A stretch of DNA of 54,002 bases from Zoogloea ramigera (GCF_006539865.1 NZ_BJNV01000031.1:1-54002); one strand, 5' to 3'. Positions 1 through 8,863 are shown, numbered from the stretch's first letter. Notes: generated by a model not told the origin, from the letters alone. A program made the numbers and translations.

Positions 1-3000
1 ACGACGCCCCGTCGTTGACGAGCACCCCGCCGCCGCCGAGCGCACTGGCGTGCTGCGCGACCAGCGTACCGGCAGCGATCGTGGTGCCACCGCCAAAGCC
101 GGCGCTGTCGCGAAGGCCCAGCGTGCCGAGGCCCTGCTTGACCACGCTCATCGCCACCCCGCCGGAAAGCGGTCCACCGAGCGTCAGGTAGCCACCGTCC
201 GCCACCCCCAGGACAACCGGCCCCGGATCGTTGAGGGAGACCGTGCCGTCGTAGCGCGCGGCGCCCGCCCCCGTGAGCGCACCGCTGCCACCCACCCCGC
301 TCCCCGTCAGCTGAAGGGACGTGACGCCGAGGTTCACGGCGTCGATGTCGAGCGTAGCGCCGTCCGACACCTCCACCCCGCCACTGCCCAGTACATTGCC
401 GCTGCCGCTCACCGAAAGGGTGCCGGCCTGGACCCGGGTCACGCCGAAATAATCCGGGCTGGCGCCGGACAGGTGCAGCGTTGCGTTGCCGGCCTTGGCG
501 AACACGCTCGCGGCGCCGCCGCTGATGGAGCCGGCATAGGCGTTCTCGAGACCCTGATTCACCGTCAGTTGGCCCGAGGCGCCCAGGAGCACCCGCGACG
601 CCGCATCGCCCCCGCTCAGGTGTGCGATGCTCTGGGTGGTGTTGGCGATATCCAGGGTCGCGCCGGGCCCCACCAGGGTCTCGGTGTTAGGCAACACGCC
701 ATCGCTCGTGGCCCTGAGCGTACCCGCCAGGATCTGGGGGTAGAACAGGCTGCCGGTTCCATCGAGGACCAGGACGCCGCCGCCGACCTTCTGCAGGATC
801 GGTGCGGCGCTCGTCGGGACGTCCGTACGGCCGTCGATCTGGCCGCCGAGCGTGAGCGTGTCCGACGCCCCGGCCGTCTCCATCCTGGCGTGGCCGACCA
901 TCGTGACCGTGCCGCCGTAGGACGCCGTGCCGCGGCCCGCGAGGGTCTCGAGGCCCGCGAGGCCGCCGGTGAGGGTAAGTGAGGCAAGCGAATTAAGGGC
1001 CACCCCGTCGATCTCGAAGGTGCCTGTGCCGGTGACCTCCAGGCTCGATGCGGCGGCAAGGGCGTTCGAGGCGGTCACCCTCAGCGCGCCTTCAGAGACC
1101 TGGGTGAGGCCCGTGAAGCTGTTCGCCCCGGAGAGCGTCAACACGCCCGCCCCGGTCTTGCTCAGCGCAGCCGTACCCGAGGCGGGGCCGCTGCCGGTGA
1201 TCTGGCCGGCAAAGGTGTCGTCACTGGTCTGGTTCACCGCCAGCCCGCCGGTGCCGGCGGCGCCCAGCGCGATGCGCGTCCCGCTCGCCCCCGACAGATT
1301 GCCGATGCCCTGGGTCTTGTCATCGAGATTCAGCACCGCCGAGCCCTCGAGACTCACCGCCCCGCCCTCTGGTAGGGCGGATGCCGCCGCTGTCCTGAGC
1401 GTGCCGACGCGGATGATCGTCCCGCCCGAGTAGGTGTTGCTGCCGGACAGGGACAGCTCGCCCGCCCCCTGCTTGACCAACGAGGAGCCGACGCCGGTGA
1501 CGCCCCCGGAGAGAGCCGCTGCGCCCGCGCTGTTAATGGTCAGCACACCGCCATTCGTGTTGATGGCAGCGCCGATGTCGATGGTGGTGCCGGCGTTGAG
1601 GCTCAAGGCCCCGCCGGCGGTGGAGATGGAGGTGACGCCAGGCTCCGATCTGATCGCCTCGCCGGCCTCGACCGACACAAACTTCGCCGCATCACCGCCC
1701 GTCGTGCCGAAGGCGACATCGGCGTTGAAGATCACGTTGTCCTGAGCTCTCAGGACGTACTTCGAGTCCGACGACAGACTGCTGGCAAGAACGTAAAAAT
1801 CACGACGGAGCAGCGGCCCGCCGTTCGCCTCGAACAAGAAACCCGCCGTGCCGTCAGTATCTATCGCAGGCTGAATGCCCCCGCCCGGATTGGCGCCGAC
1901 ATACAGATCACCCGGGTCCAGCAGCAGCGTCCCCGTCCGCCCCCGCGGCGCGCTGGTCACCACGCTGCCGGCAAAGGCCAGGTTCTGCTTGCCCGACACC
2001 TCGACGAAGCCGCCGTCGCCGCCGACCGCACCGCCGCGAGCGCTGATCGTGCCGTAGAAGCGCGTCCAGTCGTCGGCCCAGGTGATCACCCGGCCACCGT
2101 CGCCGCGGCTGAGCGCGTCGGCGTTGATCGTCACGCCGCTGCCCACGAAGGCCCGCGTCGCGTTGTGCTCGGGGCCGCTGCCCTGGTAGTTGCCGCCCAC
2201 CAGCACGCTGCCGCCGCCGGCATCGCCCGAGGCGTCGAGGCGGGCGCCGCCGATCAGCCCGACGTTCTCGCCCAGCACCCGCAGCTGGCCGCCCGCCGTG
2301 CCCGGCGCGGTGCCGGACGCATCCAGCATGCCACTCACCATCACGCTGCCGTGGGCGCCGCCATCCAGGTAGATCTCGCCGCCACGCTGGCTGATGCCGC
2401 GCGCCCGCACCACGCCATCCACGTTGAGCACGGTATCCACCAGCGCATCCCGTGCGCCGGCCTGGAGCGCCACCCGCCCGCCATCGGCGCTGATCTGCCC
2501 GCTCTGTTCGACCAGCGCCCGGGCCGCGCCGACATCAACCTGGTAGCGCACCAGCCCGTCGCCCTCGAAATCCACGCTGACCCGCTCACCGGCGATCAGC
2601 CCGGTGGTGCCGCCCGGGGTAGCGATGCTGCCCGAGTTGCTCACCTGGGTGCCGATCAGCGACACGCTGCCGCCCGGCGCAGAGATGATCGAGCCCGCGT
2701 TGCGCACCGCCCCCGAGCCGCCCGGCGCGGCGTTGAACACCGCGCGCCCCGAGAGCAGGTCGGCCGTGCTGGCGCTGAGGGTGCTGGCCACCAGGCTGCC
2801 CACGTCCACCACCGCCGTGCGGCCGAAGATGATGCCCGTGGGGTTGATCAGGAACACCGTGCCCGGCGCGCTGATGAGGCCGAGGATCTCGGACGGGTTG
2901 TTGGACGTCACCCGGTTGACCGTCATCGCCGCTGCCGAGGGCTGGTTGAAGCGCACCGCCTCGCCGGCCCCGATGTTGAAGCTGCGCCAGTCGATCGCCG

Positions 3001-3208
3001 CCTTGCCGCTGGCCTGGTCGATCACCAGGCTGTTGCCGCCGGCGCCGCGAACCACCGCCTGCCCCGCAACGACCGTCGGGTCGGTGGGCAGGGCGAAGGC
3101 CCGCGGGCCCAGGGCCAGCAGGAGCGCCGCCACGAGGGGGCGCAGGCCGGTTCGGAAACAGGCCCGGGTGGATGCCGACAGCGGAGCGTGGCGCAGCGGG
3201 GTGACCAT
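1..3208 (-). CDS. TpsA filamentous-haemagglutinin-like exoprotein (N-terminal part, runs off left edge)
   Basis: Reading leftwards from an ATG preceded by AAAGGA, the frame stays open for about 1069 codons to the window edge, so the C-terminus is missing. Residues 1-39 look like a signal peptide ending in RAFA. Residues 40-170 match the two-partner secretion (haemagglutination activity) domain: WRSFNIG at 74-80, VNRV at 97-100 and NPTGIIFG at 122-129. A glycine-rich segment with GGFVEVSGK and GTLLLDP follows, typical of large FHA-like adhesins. From roughly codon 530 onwards there are at least five passenger-associated repeats of the type KTGAGVLTLSGANSFTG. The TpsB partner lies 55 nt upstream on the same strand, so the two form an operon. 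A second in-frame ATG lies 15 nt further upstream at 3223 but has no Shine-Dalgarno sequence. The product should be exported by Sec and then TpsB to the cell surface, acting as an adhesin or similar exoprotein. The exact function cannot be read. Confidence 0.9.
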   Translation of the reverse strand, partial: MVTPLRHAPLSASTRACFRTGLRPLVAALLLALGPRAFALPTDPTVVAGQAVVRGAGGNSLVIDQASGKAAIDWRSFNIGAGEAVRFNQPSAAAMTVNRVTSNNPSEILGLISAPGTVFLINPTGIIFGRTAVVDVGSLVASTLSASTADLLSGRAVFNAAPGGSGAVRNAGSIISAPGGSVSLIGTQVSNSGSIATPGGTTGLIAGERVSVDFEGDGLVRYQVDVGAARALVEQSGQISADGGRVALQAGARDALVDTVLNVDGVVRARGISQRGGEIYLDGGAHGSVMVSGMLDASGTAPGTAGGQLRVLGENVGLIGGARLDASGDAGGGSVLVGGNYQGSGPEHNATRAFVGSGVTINADALSRGDGGRVITWADDWTRFYGTISARGGAVGGDGGFVEVSGKQNLAFAGSVVTSAPRGRTGTLLLDPGDLYVGANPGGGIQPAIDTDGTAGFLFEANGGPLLRRDFYVLASSLSSDSKYVLRAQDNVIFNADVAFGTTGGDAAKFVSVEAGEAIRSEPGVTSISTAGGALSLNAGTTIDIGAAINTNGGVLTINSAGAAALSGGVTGVGSSLVKQGAGELSLSGSNTYSGGTIIRVGTLRTAAASALPEGGAVSLEGSAVLNLDDKTQGIGNLSGASGTRIALGAAGTGGLAVNQTSDDTFAGQITGSGPASGTAALSKTGAGVLTLSGANSFTGLTQVSEGALRVTASNALAAASSLEVTGTGTFEIDGVALNSLASLTLTGGLAGLETLAGRGTASYGGTVTMVGHARMETAGASDTLTLGGQIDGRTDVPTSAAPILQKVGGGVLVLDGTGSLFYPQILAGTLRATSDGVLPNTETLVGPGATLDIANTTQSIAHLSGGDAASRVLLGASGQLTVNQGLENAYAGSISGGAASVFAKAGNATLHLSGASPDYFGVTRVQAGTLSVSGSGNVLGSGGVEVSDGATLDIDAVNLGVTSLQLTGSGVGGSGALTGAGAARYDGTVSLNDPGPVVLGVADGGYLTLGGPLSGGVAMSVVKQGLGTLGLRDSAGFGGGTTIAAGTLVAQHASALGGGGVLVNDGAS

Positions 3209-3263
3209 GACGTTTCCTTTCATCTGGCCGGATGCAGGCAGGGCGGCCGCAGCCGCGCGGAAA

Positions 3264-4967
3264 TCAGAAGTAATGCGTGATCTGGGCGTAGGCCCGTGGG
3301 CGCTGGTCCAGCTTGTCATTGACCAGGTCACCCTGGACCCGCCAGGCCAGGCTGGCCTGGGCCGACCAGGACGCGGCGGTGGCCCAGTTGAGCCCCACCC
3401 CCACCCCAGACAGGATGCGGTTGTTCTTGTCGAACACCCCGTTGCCCGCCGACGGGTCGCGGTCGAGGCGGGCGTGCCCCCAATCCATGAACAGTGTCCC
3501 CACCAGCGCCCCGGGCAGCCCGCCCTCGCGGCTGGGGAAGGCATAGCGCAGCTCGGCGCTCACAAGGTGGGCCCGGTCGGCCGGCGCCTCGCCCACCGGG
3601 AAGGCCCGCACGCCGGTCGGCCCGCCCAGGCTGAACTTCTCGCTGCTGTCGAGGCGATCGACGGTGAACTGCCCGGCATAGCGCAGGAAGACCAGCCAGC
3701 CGGTCTGGCCGATGGTCTGCAGCCGGGCGTAGAAGGGGTTGATCCGCCGGAACAGGCCCTGGGGCGTCCCTTGCACCGCCGTCGGGTTGTCGACGGAACC
3801 GTGGGTGTAGGCCAGCGAGAAGCTGTTGATGCCGCCCCCCAGAAAGCGGTCGCGGAGGTCGCCGGAGAGGGTGACCAGCGCCGAATCGGAGCGGCGATGC
3901 ACCTCGGCCCCCGCCGCCGGCGTATCGACGAAGGTCTTGTGGTCGTAGCCCGCCTGCACGAAGACATTGAAGTTGCGCGAGCGCACCAGCGGGTAGAGCG
4001 CAAACAGCAGCGCATCGGAGGCCTCGCCGGTGTGCGGCGGCACGCCGGTGCGGGTGAGCAGCTTGTAGTTGAGGTTGGAGAACGACGCCCCCACCCGCCA
4101 GCCGTCCGATCCCACCGGCAGCACATAGCTCACAGAGCCGAAGTTGATCCCGCTGTCCTGGCTGAAGATCCCCCGCAGGGAGAGGGAATCCCCCTGCCCG
4201 AGGGGCGAGCCGACCACCACGCCGCCCTGCGCCCGCTGCACGCCGGTGTAGCGGGAGCCCATGTTGTCGAGCTGGACGTTGCCGCTCAGGGTTTTGTCCG
4301 GCTTCACCTCGACCAGCAGGTCGGCGGTGCCCGGGCTGCTGCCGGGCCGGATGGTGGACACGGCACGCACCCCGTGCATGTCGTTGAGGAGGAACAGCAC
4401 CCGCTCCAGGTCGCCGGTGTGCAGCACGGCCCCCGGCTGCAGGCGCGCCAGGTAGGCCTCGACCCGGCTGCGATCGACCGGCGTGGCGGGGTCGAAGTTG
4501 AGCTCGACCCTGCCGAGCTCACCCATCAGCACCGCGATCTCGACCACCCCGCCCTGGAGGCGCTGCTCTGGCACATAGGCCTGGGCCAGCAGGTAACCCC
4601 GGCCGTTGAGGTGGGCCCGCACCAACCCGGCCGCATCGAGGATGTCCTGGAAGGTCTTGCCGGCGCCCCTGCGCTCGACGAGCTTGTCGAGGATGGCGGG
4701 CTGCTCGGCCTCCGGCACCCCGACGAGCCTGAAGGCGGTGATGTCGACCACCAAGTCGGGCACGTCGGAGATCTCCCGGCGGAGCGCCGGCCGCTGGTCG
4801 ATGACGGGCGCGTCCTGCAGTTTGGGCGGCGCGGGAGTACCCTCGATCTGGCGCAGGATCTGGCCGGCATCCTGCTGCGCGAACGCCCCGCCGGGCAGCG
4901 CTGCGCAACAAAGCAGCACAAAGGGCCATGAAGCCTGTCGCCGACCAAACGGGAAACGAGCGCTCAT
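3264..4967 (-). CDS. TpsB outer-membrane transporter (ShlB/FhaC/HecB family)
   Basis: This 567-residue protein would be the outer-membrane pore that exports the neighbouring TpsA. It has a signal peptide ending near AFAQQ, then a POTRA region at about residues 71-150 (VVDITAFRLVGV through VEIAVLMGEL) and a second POTRA-like stretch. The remainder is a beta-barrel with alternating aromatic residues, ending in HYF as expected for an outer-membrane barrel. The barrel contains GGPTGVRAF around residue 453, the family's conserved VRGY-like motif of loop L6 with alanine in place of glycine. An ATG at 5006 would add 13 residues, but the start used here is preceded by GAAGGTGACAGG and places the signal peptide correctly. 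It is the first gene of the tpsB-tpsA operon. Family length is usually 550-590 residues, so it looks complete. Confidence 0.93.
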   Translation of the reverse strand: MSARFPFGRRQASWPFVLLCCAALPGGAFAQQDAGQILRQIEGTPAPPKLQDAPVIDQRPALRREISDVPDLVVDITAFRLVGVPEAEQPAILDKLVERRGAGKTFQDILDAAGLVRAHLNGRGYLLAQAYVPEQRLQGGVVEIAVLMGELGRVELNFDPATPVDRSRVEAYLARLQPGAVLHTGDLERVLFLLNDMHGVRAVSTIRPGSSPGTADLLVEVKPDKTLSGNVQLDNMGSRYTGVQRAQGGVVVGSPLGQGDSLSLRGIFSQDSGINFGSVSYVLPVGSDGWRVGASFSNLNYKLLTRTGVPPHTGEASDALLFALYPLVRSRNFNVFVQAGYDHKTFVDTPAAGAEVHRRSDSALVTLSGDLRDRFLGGGINSFSLAYTHGSVDNPTAVQGTPQGLFRRINPFYARLQTIGQTGWLVFLRYAGQFTVDRLDSSEKFSLGGPTGVRAFPVGEAPADRAHLVSAELRYAFPSREGGLPGALVGTLFMDWGHARLDRDPSAGNGVFDKNNRILSGVGVGLNWATAASWSAQASLAWRVQGDLVNDKLDQRPRAYAQITHYF

Positions 4968-5006
4968 CCTGTCACCTTCGAGGGTATGGGAACCTGTCCT
5001 GTGCAA

Positions 5007-5114
5007 GACTAGGGATAAAACGCCGCCATTGCAAATTGAATCTCGAAGCCTGGCCGCAAATGCAGTATAAGTACGGCTGATGCTCCGCCCAGCCCCTTCG
5101 CTCGGTCACCGCCA
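5007..5114. promoter_or_regulatory. Divergent intergenic promoter region between tpsB and the caspase-like gene
   Basis: This 108-nt gap separates divergently transcribed genes and is more AT-rich than its surroundings. On the minus strand TTGCAA, a 17-nt spacer and TAGTCT form a plausible sigma-70 promoter for tpsB. On the plus strand TATAAG at 5066-5071 is a possible -10 element for the caspase-like gene, with no convincing -35. These are sequence matches only. Confidence 0.35.
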
Positions 5115-6488
5115 ATGCCTGCATCCCCCACCCCACGCCGCCCTCGCCCCACCTCCCGGTCACGCCGGCAGTTCCTGCTGCAGGGCGGCCTGCTGATCGG
5201 CGCAGCCGCCCTGCCCGCCCCCTTCGCCACCGCCGCAGCCGACGGCCGGCGCCTCGCGCTGCTGATCTGCTGCGGCAGCTACCCGGACGGCAAGAACATC
5301 CAGCCGGCGCGCAAGAACGGCCGCGACCTCGAAGCGGCGCTGCGCCGCCAGGGCTTCGAGGTCAGCGTCGAGAACGACCTCGAGCTGCCCCGCTTCAGGG
5401 ACGCCATCGCCCACTTCGGCCAGCGCCTGGCTGCCCTGCCGAACGACGGCCAGACCATCGGCCTGATCTACTTCTGCGGCCACGGCATGCAGGTCGAGGG
5501 GCGCAACTACCTGCTGCCCTCGGGCATCGCCATCGACGACCCGAAGGCCCGGGAGCGGTCGATCAACCTCCAGGAGGAAGTGCTGAAGGCCTTTCCGCAG
5601 CGCTACCCGGGGCTCGGGGTGGCGGTGATCGACGCCTGCCGTGACAGCGCCGAGCCGATCGACAAAACCGGCTCCTTCAACTATTCCAGCGCGCCGCAAG
5701 GCTGCATCGTGGCCTTCTCGGCGAGCGCCGGGCAGGTCTCGCTGTCGCCCAGCGACCCCGCCCAGAACAGCTTCTACACCGGCGAGCTGGTGCGCGTGCT
5801 CAACGGCATCGACGACGCCACGCCGATCACCGACATCTTCGAGCTCACCCGCCTGCGGGTCGAGAAGACGATGAGCACCCACCCGGTCGCCATCGTGCGC
5901 AAGCTCGCCCAGCGCCCCCACATGACCGCCGGCCAGACCGGCGTCTTCCGCCTGGGCAGCGAGCGGGTGCCGGACGGGGCGCCTTCCCTCGAGGATGCCG
6001 CCTACGCCCGCCTGGCCGACGCCCTGGCCCCGGCCGAGGTAAGCAAGGCGGCCACGGCCTTCCTCGAAGCCTACCCCCGGAGCCGCTACGACACCCAGGT
6101 GCGGGTGGCCCTGGCCGGCGCCGAGGATGCCCTCAAGGCACTCTCCAGCCGCTTCGTGCGGCTCTCTGCCAGCGCCTTCCGCAGCACCGGCGACCCGCGC
6201 TACCTGGAGGACATCCGCAAGGCCGTGCGGGGCGACAAGGACGCCGCCAGCCGGGTCTCCGACATGTACGCCCAGGGCAGCAACGGCGTGGCCGTCAACC
6301 CCCAGCGCGCCGAGCAATGGCTGCGCTACTCGGCCCTGCTGGGCAACGCCATCGCCTGCTACACCCTGTACCGCAATCTGGCCGAAAAGGGCGACCCGGA
6401 CGCCGAGTTCTTCGGCCCCGAGGCGATCCGGCTGGGCTACGTGCCGCCCAAGGGCCTGTGCGGTTCGCGCAAATGGGAAAACTGCTGA
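5115..6488 (+). CDS. Tat-exported caspase-like (peptidase C14/metacaspase) protein with Sel1-like repeats
   Basis: This 457-residue protein begins with a twin-arginine signal (SRRQFLLQGG at 16-25) followed by a hydrophobic stretch ending near residue 41, which points to folded export across the inner membrane. Residues 45-280 form a caspase-like domain. The predicted catalytic histidine is His123 in YFCGHGMQ, and the catalytic cysteine is Cys175 in VIDACRDS. The C-terminal part (about 350-440) has Sel1/TPR-like helical repeats (YAQGSNGVAVNPQRAEQWLR), which usually mediate protein contacts. Both catalytic residues are present, so it is probably an active cysteine peptidase, presumably periplasmic. 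It is divergent from the tpsBA operon and 120 nt ahead of an OmpA-domain gene; a functional link to surface protein secretion is inference. There is no strong Shine-Dalgarno sequence, so the start rests on the Tat signal. Confidence 0.87.
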   Translation: MPASPTPRRPRPTSRSRRQFLLQGGLLIGAAALPAPFATAAADGRRLALLICCGSYPDGKNIQPARKNGRDLEAALRRQGFEVSVENDLELPRFRDAIAHFGQRLAALPNDGQTIGLIYFCGHGMQVEGRNYLLPSGIAIDDPKARERSINLQEEVLKAFPQRYPGLGVAVIDACRDSAEPIDKTGSFNYSSAPQGCIVAFSASAGQVSLSPSDPAQNSFYTGELVRVLNGIDDATPITDIFELTRLRVEKTMSTHPVAIVRKLAQRPHMTAGQTGVFRLGSERVPDGAPSLEDAAYARLADALAPAEVSKAATAFLEAYPRSRYDTQVRVALAGAEDALKALSSRFVRLSASAFRSTGDPRYLEDIRKAVRGDKDAASRVSDMYAQGSNGVAVNPQRAEQWLRYSALLGNAIACYTLYRNLAEKGDPDAEFFGPEAIRLGYVPPKGLCGSRKWENC

Positions 6489-6608
6489 GCCCGCGCAGCC
6501 CCGCCGGGTCGCCAAACCCAAGTCGGCGTGTATATACTGGAATCGAGGGCGTAGGGCGGGTGATCATGCCTGGCGCGTTTCGACATCGAACAGTCTCAGA
6601 GGCCTATC

Positions 6609-7166
6609 ATGACGATCAAATCCCTAGTGCTGGCATCCGCCTGTCTGCTTTTCGGGACGGCGTTTGCCGCCGACAACCGCAGCGAGGTCATCGAGATCAA
6701 CGACAGCCTCGCGCCCGAGGCCATCGAGAGCGGCCTCTTCCCCAAATCACCGACGGCCGCCGACTGCGCCGAGGCTGCCAAGGCCGGCTTCACCTGCGGC
6801 CAGATCGTGCCGCGCAAGGTCTTCTCGCTGCCCGCCAGCATCTCCTTCGGCACCAACTCGTCCGAGCTCAGCGCCGCCGCACGCAGCATGCTGGCCGGCT
6901 TCGGCCCGGTGCTCAAGCGCAACGAGGCCTCCGGCAACAAGGTGGTGTTCGTGGGGCACACCGACATCACCGGGTCGCGGGCGCTCAACATGCGCCTCTC
7001 CCAGCGGCGGGCCGAATCGGTGCGGCAGTATTTCATCCGTGAGTTCGGCATCTCGCCGTCCTTCGTCGGCGCCATCGGCGTCGGCCCGCAGCAGCTCAAG
7101 GACAAGCAGAACCCGGCCAGCGCCGCCAACCGGCGGGTCGAGATCACCACCAAGCCGTCCAACTGA
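6609..7166 (+). CDS. OmpA-domain periplasmic/outer-membrane protein
   Basis: This 185-residue protein has a classical signal peptide (MTIKSLVLASACLLFGTAFA) without a lipobox. The OmpA C-terminal peptidoglycan-binding domain spans about residues 75-183, with FGTNSSELS, VVFVGHTDITGS, LSQRRAESVRQYF and a final NRRVEI. Such domains hold peptidoglycan non-covalently. The protein lacks an N-terminal beta-barrel, so it is a small soluble or peripherally attached peptidoglycan-binding protein. It follows the caspase-like gene in the same direction with a 120-nt gap that contains GTATATACT, so it may have its own promoter. AGAGG lies 9 nt before the start. Family assignment is firm; partnership with the caspase-like protein is only suggested by adjacency. 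Confidence 0.88.
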   Translation: MTIKSLVLASACLLFGTAFAADNRSEVIEINDSLAPEAIESGLFPKSPTAADCAEAAKAGFTCGQIVPRKVFSLPASISFGTNSSELSAAARSMLAGFGPVLKRNEASGNKVVFVGHTDITGSRALNMRLSQRRAESVRQYFIREFGISPSFVGAIGVGPQQLKDKQNPASAANRRVEITTKPSN

Positions 7167-7390
7167 GCCCAGGCCGCCCGCGCGGCGGCCCCCCCGCCCA
7201 GCCCCGGCGCAGCCCTGTGGCCCAGCCGAGGTTTTTGTTTCCGGCGGCCGCAAGCCGCCAGAAATTCGCAGCGCATTCACGAACAGGAAACATTCCTGCC
7301 ATTTAATGGTGTCGCCCCCTCAGCTGCCCGCGCACTGAGAAACCGGAGATCCCCCGACTCCCCCGCGACCCTTCATCTGGATGCCGTGAC

Positions 7391-8815
7391 ATGCCAATTC
7401 GCCCCCTCGCCGCCGCCCTCGCAATCCTGCTCTCCGGCGCCGCCCAAGCCGCCCCCTCCTTCGTCAATGGCCTCGCCCTCGACGGCGCGATGCTCGACCT
7501 CTCCGGCGGCAGCGACGCCAACAACGGCCGGGTCGGCTTCTTCTCCGACATCTACTACGACAGCCAGCGCAACGAGTGGTGGGGCCTGTCCGACCGCGGC
7601 CCCGGCGGCGGCACCCTCGACTACGCCACCCGGGTGCAGCGCTTCACCCTCGACATCGACGCAGCCACCGGCGCCATCGGCAACTTCCAGATCGCCGAGA
7701 CGGTGATCTTCAAGAGCGCCGAGACGGTGATCTTCAAGAGCGCCGGCGCGCCCCTCAACGGCATCGCCCCCAGCCCGGCCAGCAACATCGGCCTCGCCTT
7801 CGACCCGGAAGGCCTGGTGATCAACCCGAAGACCGGCACCTTCCTGGTGTCCGACGAATACGGCCCGTCGGTGCGCGAGTTCAGCCGCAGCGGCGAGCTC
7901 CTGCGCACCTACACCACCCCCGACAATCTCGTCCCGCGCGACGCGGCGGGCACCCCCAACTTCGCCAGCGACGCCGGCAACAGCGCCGGCAAGCGCACCA
8001 ACCGCGGCTTCGAGGGCCTGGCCATCAGCCCGGACGGCAAGTACGCCTTTGCGATGCTGCAGAGCGCGATGCTCGACGAGGGCGGCGGCAACGGCTCGAT
8101 CAACCGCATCGTCAAGTTCGACACCGCCACCGGCCAGGCCGTCGGCCAGTACGCCTATTCGATGAAGCGCAGCGGCCAGGGCCAGGGCATCTCGGCGCTG
8201 GTGGCGATCAACGACCACGAGTTCTACGTGCTCGAACGCAACAACCGCGGCGTCGGCGTCGGCGCCACCCTGGCCACCGCCGACAAGGAGGTCTACCGCA
8301 TCGACCTCAGCGGCGCCACCGACGTGAGCGCCATCGACCTCGACGCCCCCGGCGCCGCCTACACGCCGGTGAGCAAGTCGGCCCGGGTGCTCGACCTCGA
8401 CGCCAACACCCTCGCCTCGCTGGGCAACAAGTCGCCCGAGAAGTGGGAAGGCCTCGCCATCGGCCCGCACCTCGCCAACGGCGACTACCTGCTGCTGGCC
8501 GGCACCGACAACGACTACAGCGTGACGCAGAACGGCACCGGCGAGCAGTTCGACGTGTACTTCCGCTTCACCGACGCCGACCCCTACCTCAGCGCCATCC
8601 AGTGCCCGCTGGGCCAGACCACCGGCTGCACCGGCGCCGACACCACGGTGCCCGGCGACGGCAGCTACCGCCTGCTGCCCGGCGTACTGCACGCCTACAC
8701 CCTCAGCGCGGCCGAACTGGGCGACTACGTCGCGCCGATCCCCGAGCCCGGCAGCTTCGCGCTGATCGGCCTGGGCCTGGCCGGCCTGGCGGGCCTGCGC
8801 CGACGCCGGCAGTAA
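7391..8815 (+). CDS. PEP-CTERM-anchored phytase-like esterase
   Basis: This 474-residue secreted protein has a signal peptide ending in AAQAA. The body matches the phytase-like/esterase-like beta-propeller family (SDRGPGGGTLDYATRVQRF, FDPEGLVI, RGFEGLAISPDGKYAF, KWEGLAIGP, LLAGTDND). The last 25 residues form a PEP-CTERM sorting signal: IPEPGSFALIGLGL, then a glycine-rich hydrophobic helix and RRRR. It is therefore a candidate substrate of an exosortase, which would cleave and hand it to the envelope or extracellular polymer matrix; no exosortase gene is in the window. Residues 102-117 are a perfect doubling of AETVIFKS, caused by a 24-bp tandem duplication in a loop region, which keeps the frame. 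A strong intrinsic terminator follows the stop codon. The catalytic substrate cannot be told from sequence. Confidence 0.86.
   Translation: MPIRPLAAALAILLSGAAQAAPSFVNGLALDGAMLDLSGGSDANNGRVGFFSDIYYDSQRNEWWGLSDRGPGGGTLDYATRVQRFTLDIDAATGAIGNFQIAETVIFKSAETVIFKSAGAPLNGIAPSPASNIGLAFDPEGLVINPKTGTFLVSDEYGPSVREFSRSGELLRTYTTPDNLVPRDAAGTPNFASDAGNSAGKRTNRGFEGLAISPDGKYAFAMLQSAMLDEGGGNGSINRIVKFDTATGQAVGQYAYSMKRSGQGQGISALVAINDHEFYVLERNNRGVGVGATLATADKEVYRIDLSGATDVSAIDLDAPGAAYTPVSKSARVLDLDANTLASLGNKSPEKWEGLAIGPHLANGDYLLLAGTDNDYSVTQNGTGEQFDVYFRFTDADPYLSAIQCPLGQTTGCTGADTTVPGDGSYRLLPGVLHAYTLSAAELGDYVAPIPEPGSFALIGLGLAGLAGLRRRRQ
7694..7741 (+). repeat. Perfect 24-bp tandem duplication inside the PEP-CTERM gene
   Basis: Two identical 24-bp units lie head to tail, each encoding AETVIFKS. 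There is no mismatch between them, which suggests a recent replication-slippage or recombination event. Because the unit is a multiple of three the reading frame is preserved. Confidence 0.95.
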
Positions 8816-8833
8816 GCGGTAACACCTGGCGAC

Positions 8834-8863
8834 GGCCCCTCCCTGCGAGGGGCCTTTTCGTTT
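8834..8863 (+). terminator. Intrinsic terminator after the PEP-CTERM gene
   Basis: GGCCCCT pairs with AGGGGCC around a CCCTGCG loop, and the stem is followed by TTTTCGTTT. It lies 18 nt after the stop codon and is a standard Rho-independent terminator. Confidence 0.88.

Noticed and set aside
2604-4931. 775-codon plus-strand frame opposite tpsB and tpsA
   Set aside because: The minus-strand TpsB has signal, POTRA and barrel features, and the tpsA frame has the TPS domain. The plus frame has no recognisable domain.
5160-6521. 453-codon minus-strand frame opposite the caspase-like gene
   Set aside because: The plus strand carries the Tat signal and catalytic His/Cys; the minus frame has shadow composition.
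7172-7190. GGCCGCC/GGCGGCC hairpin after the OmpA-domain gene as a terminator
   Set aside because: It is followed by a C-run rather than a T-run, so it does not meet the pattern of an intrinsic terminator. GC-rich chance hairpins are common here.
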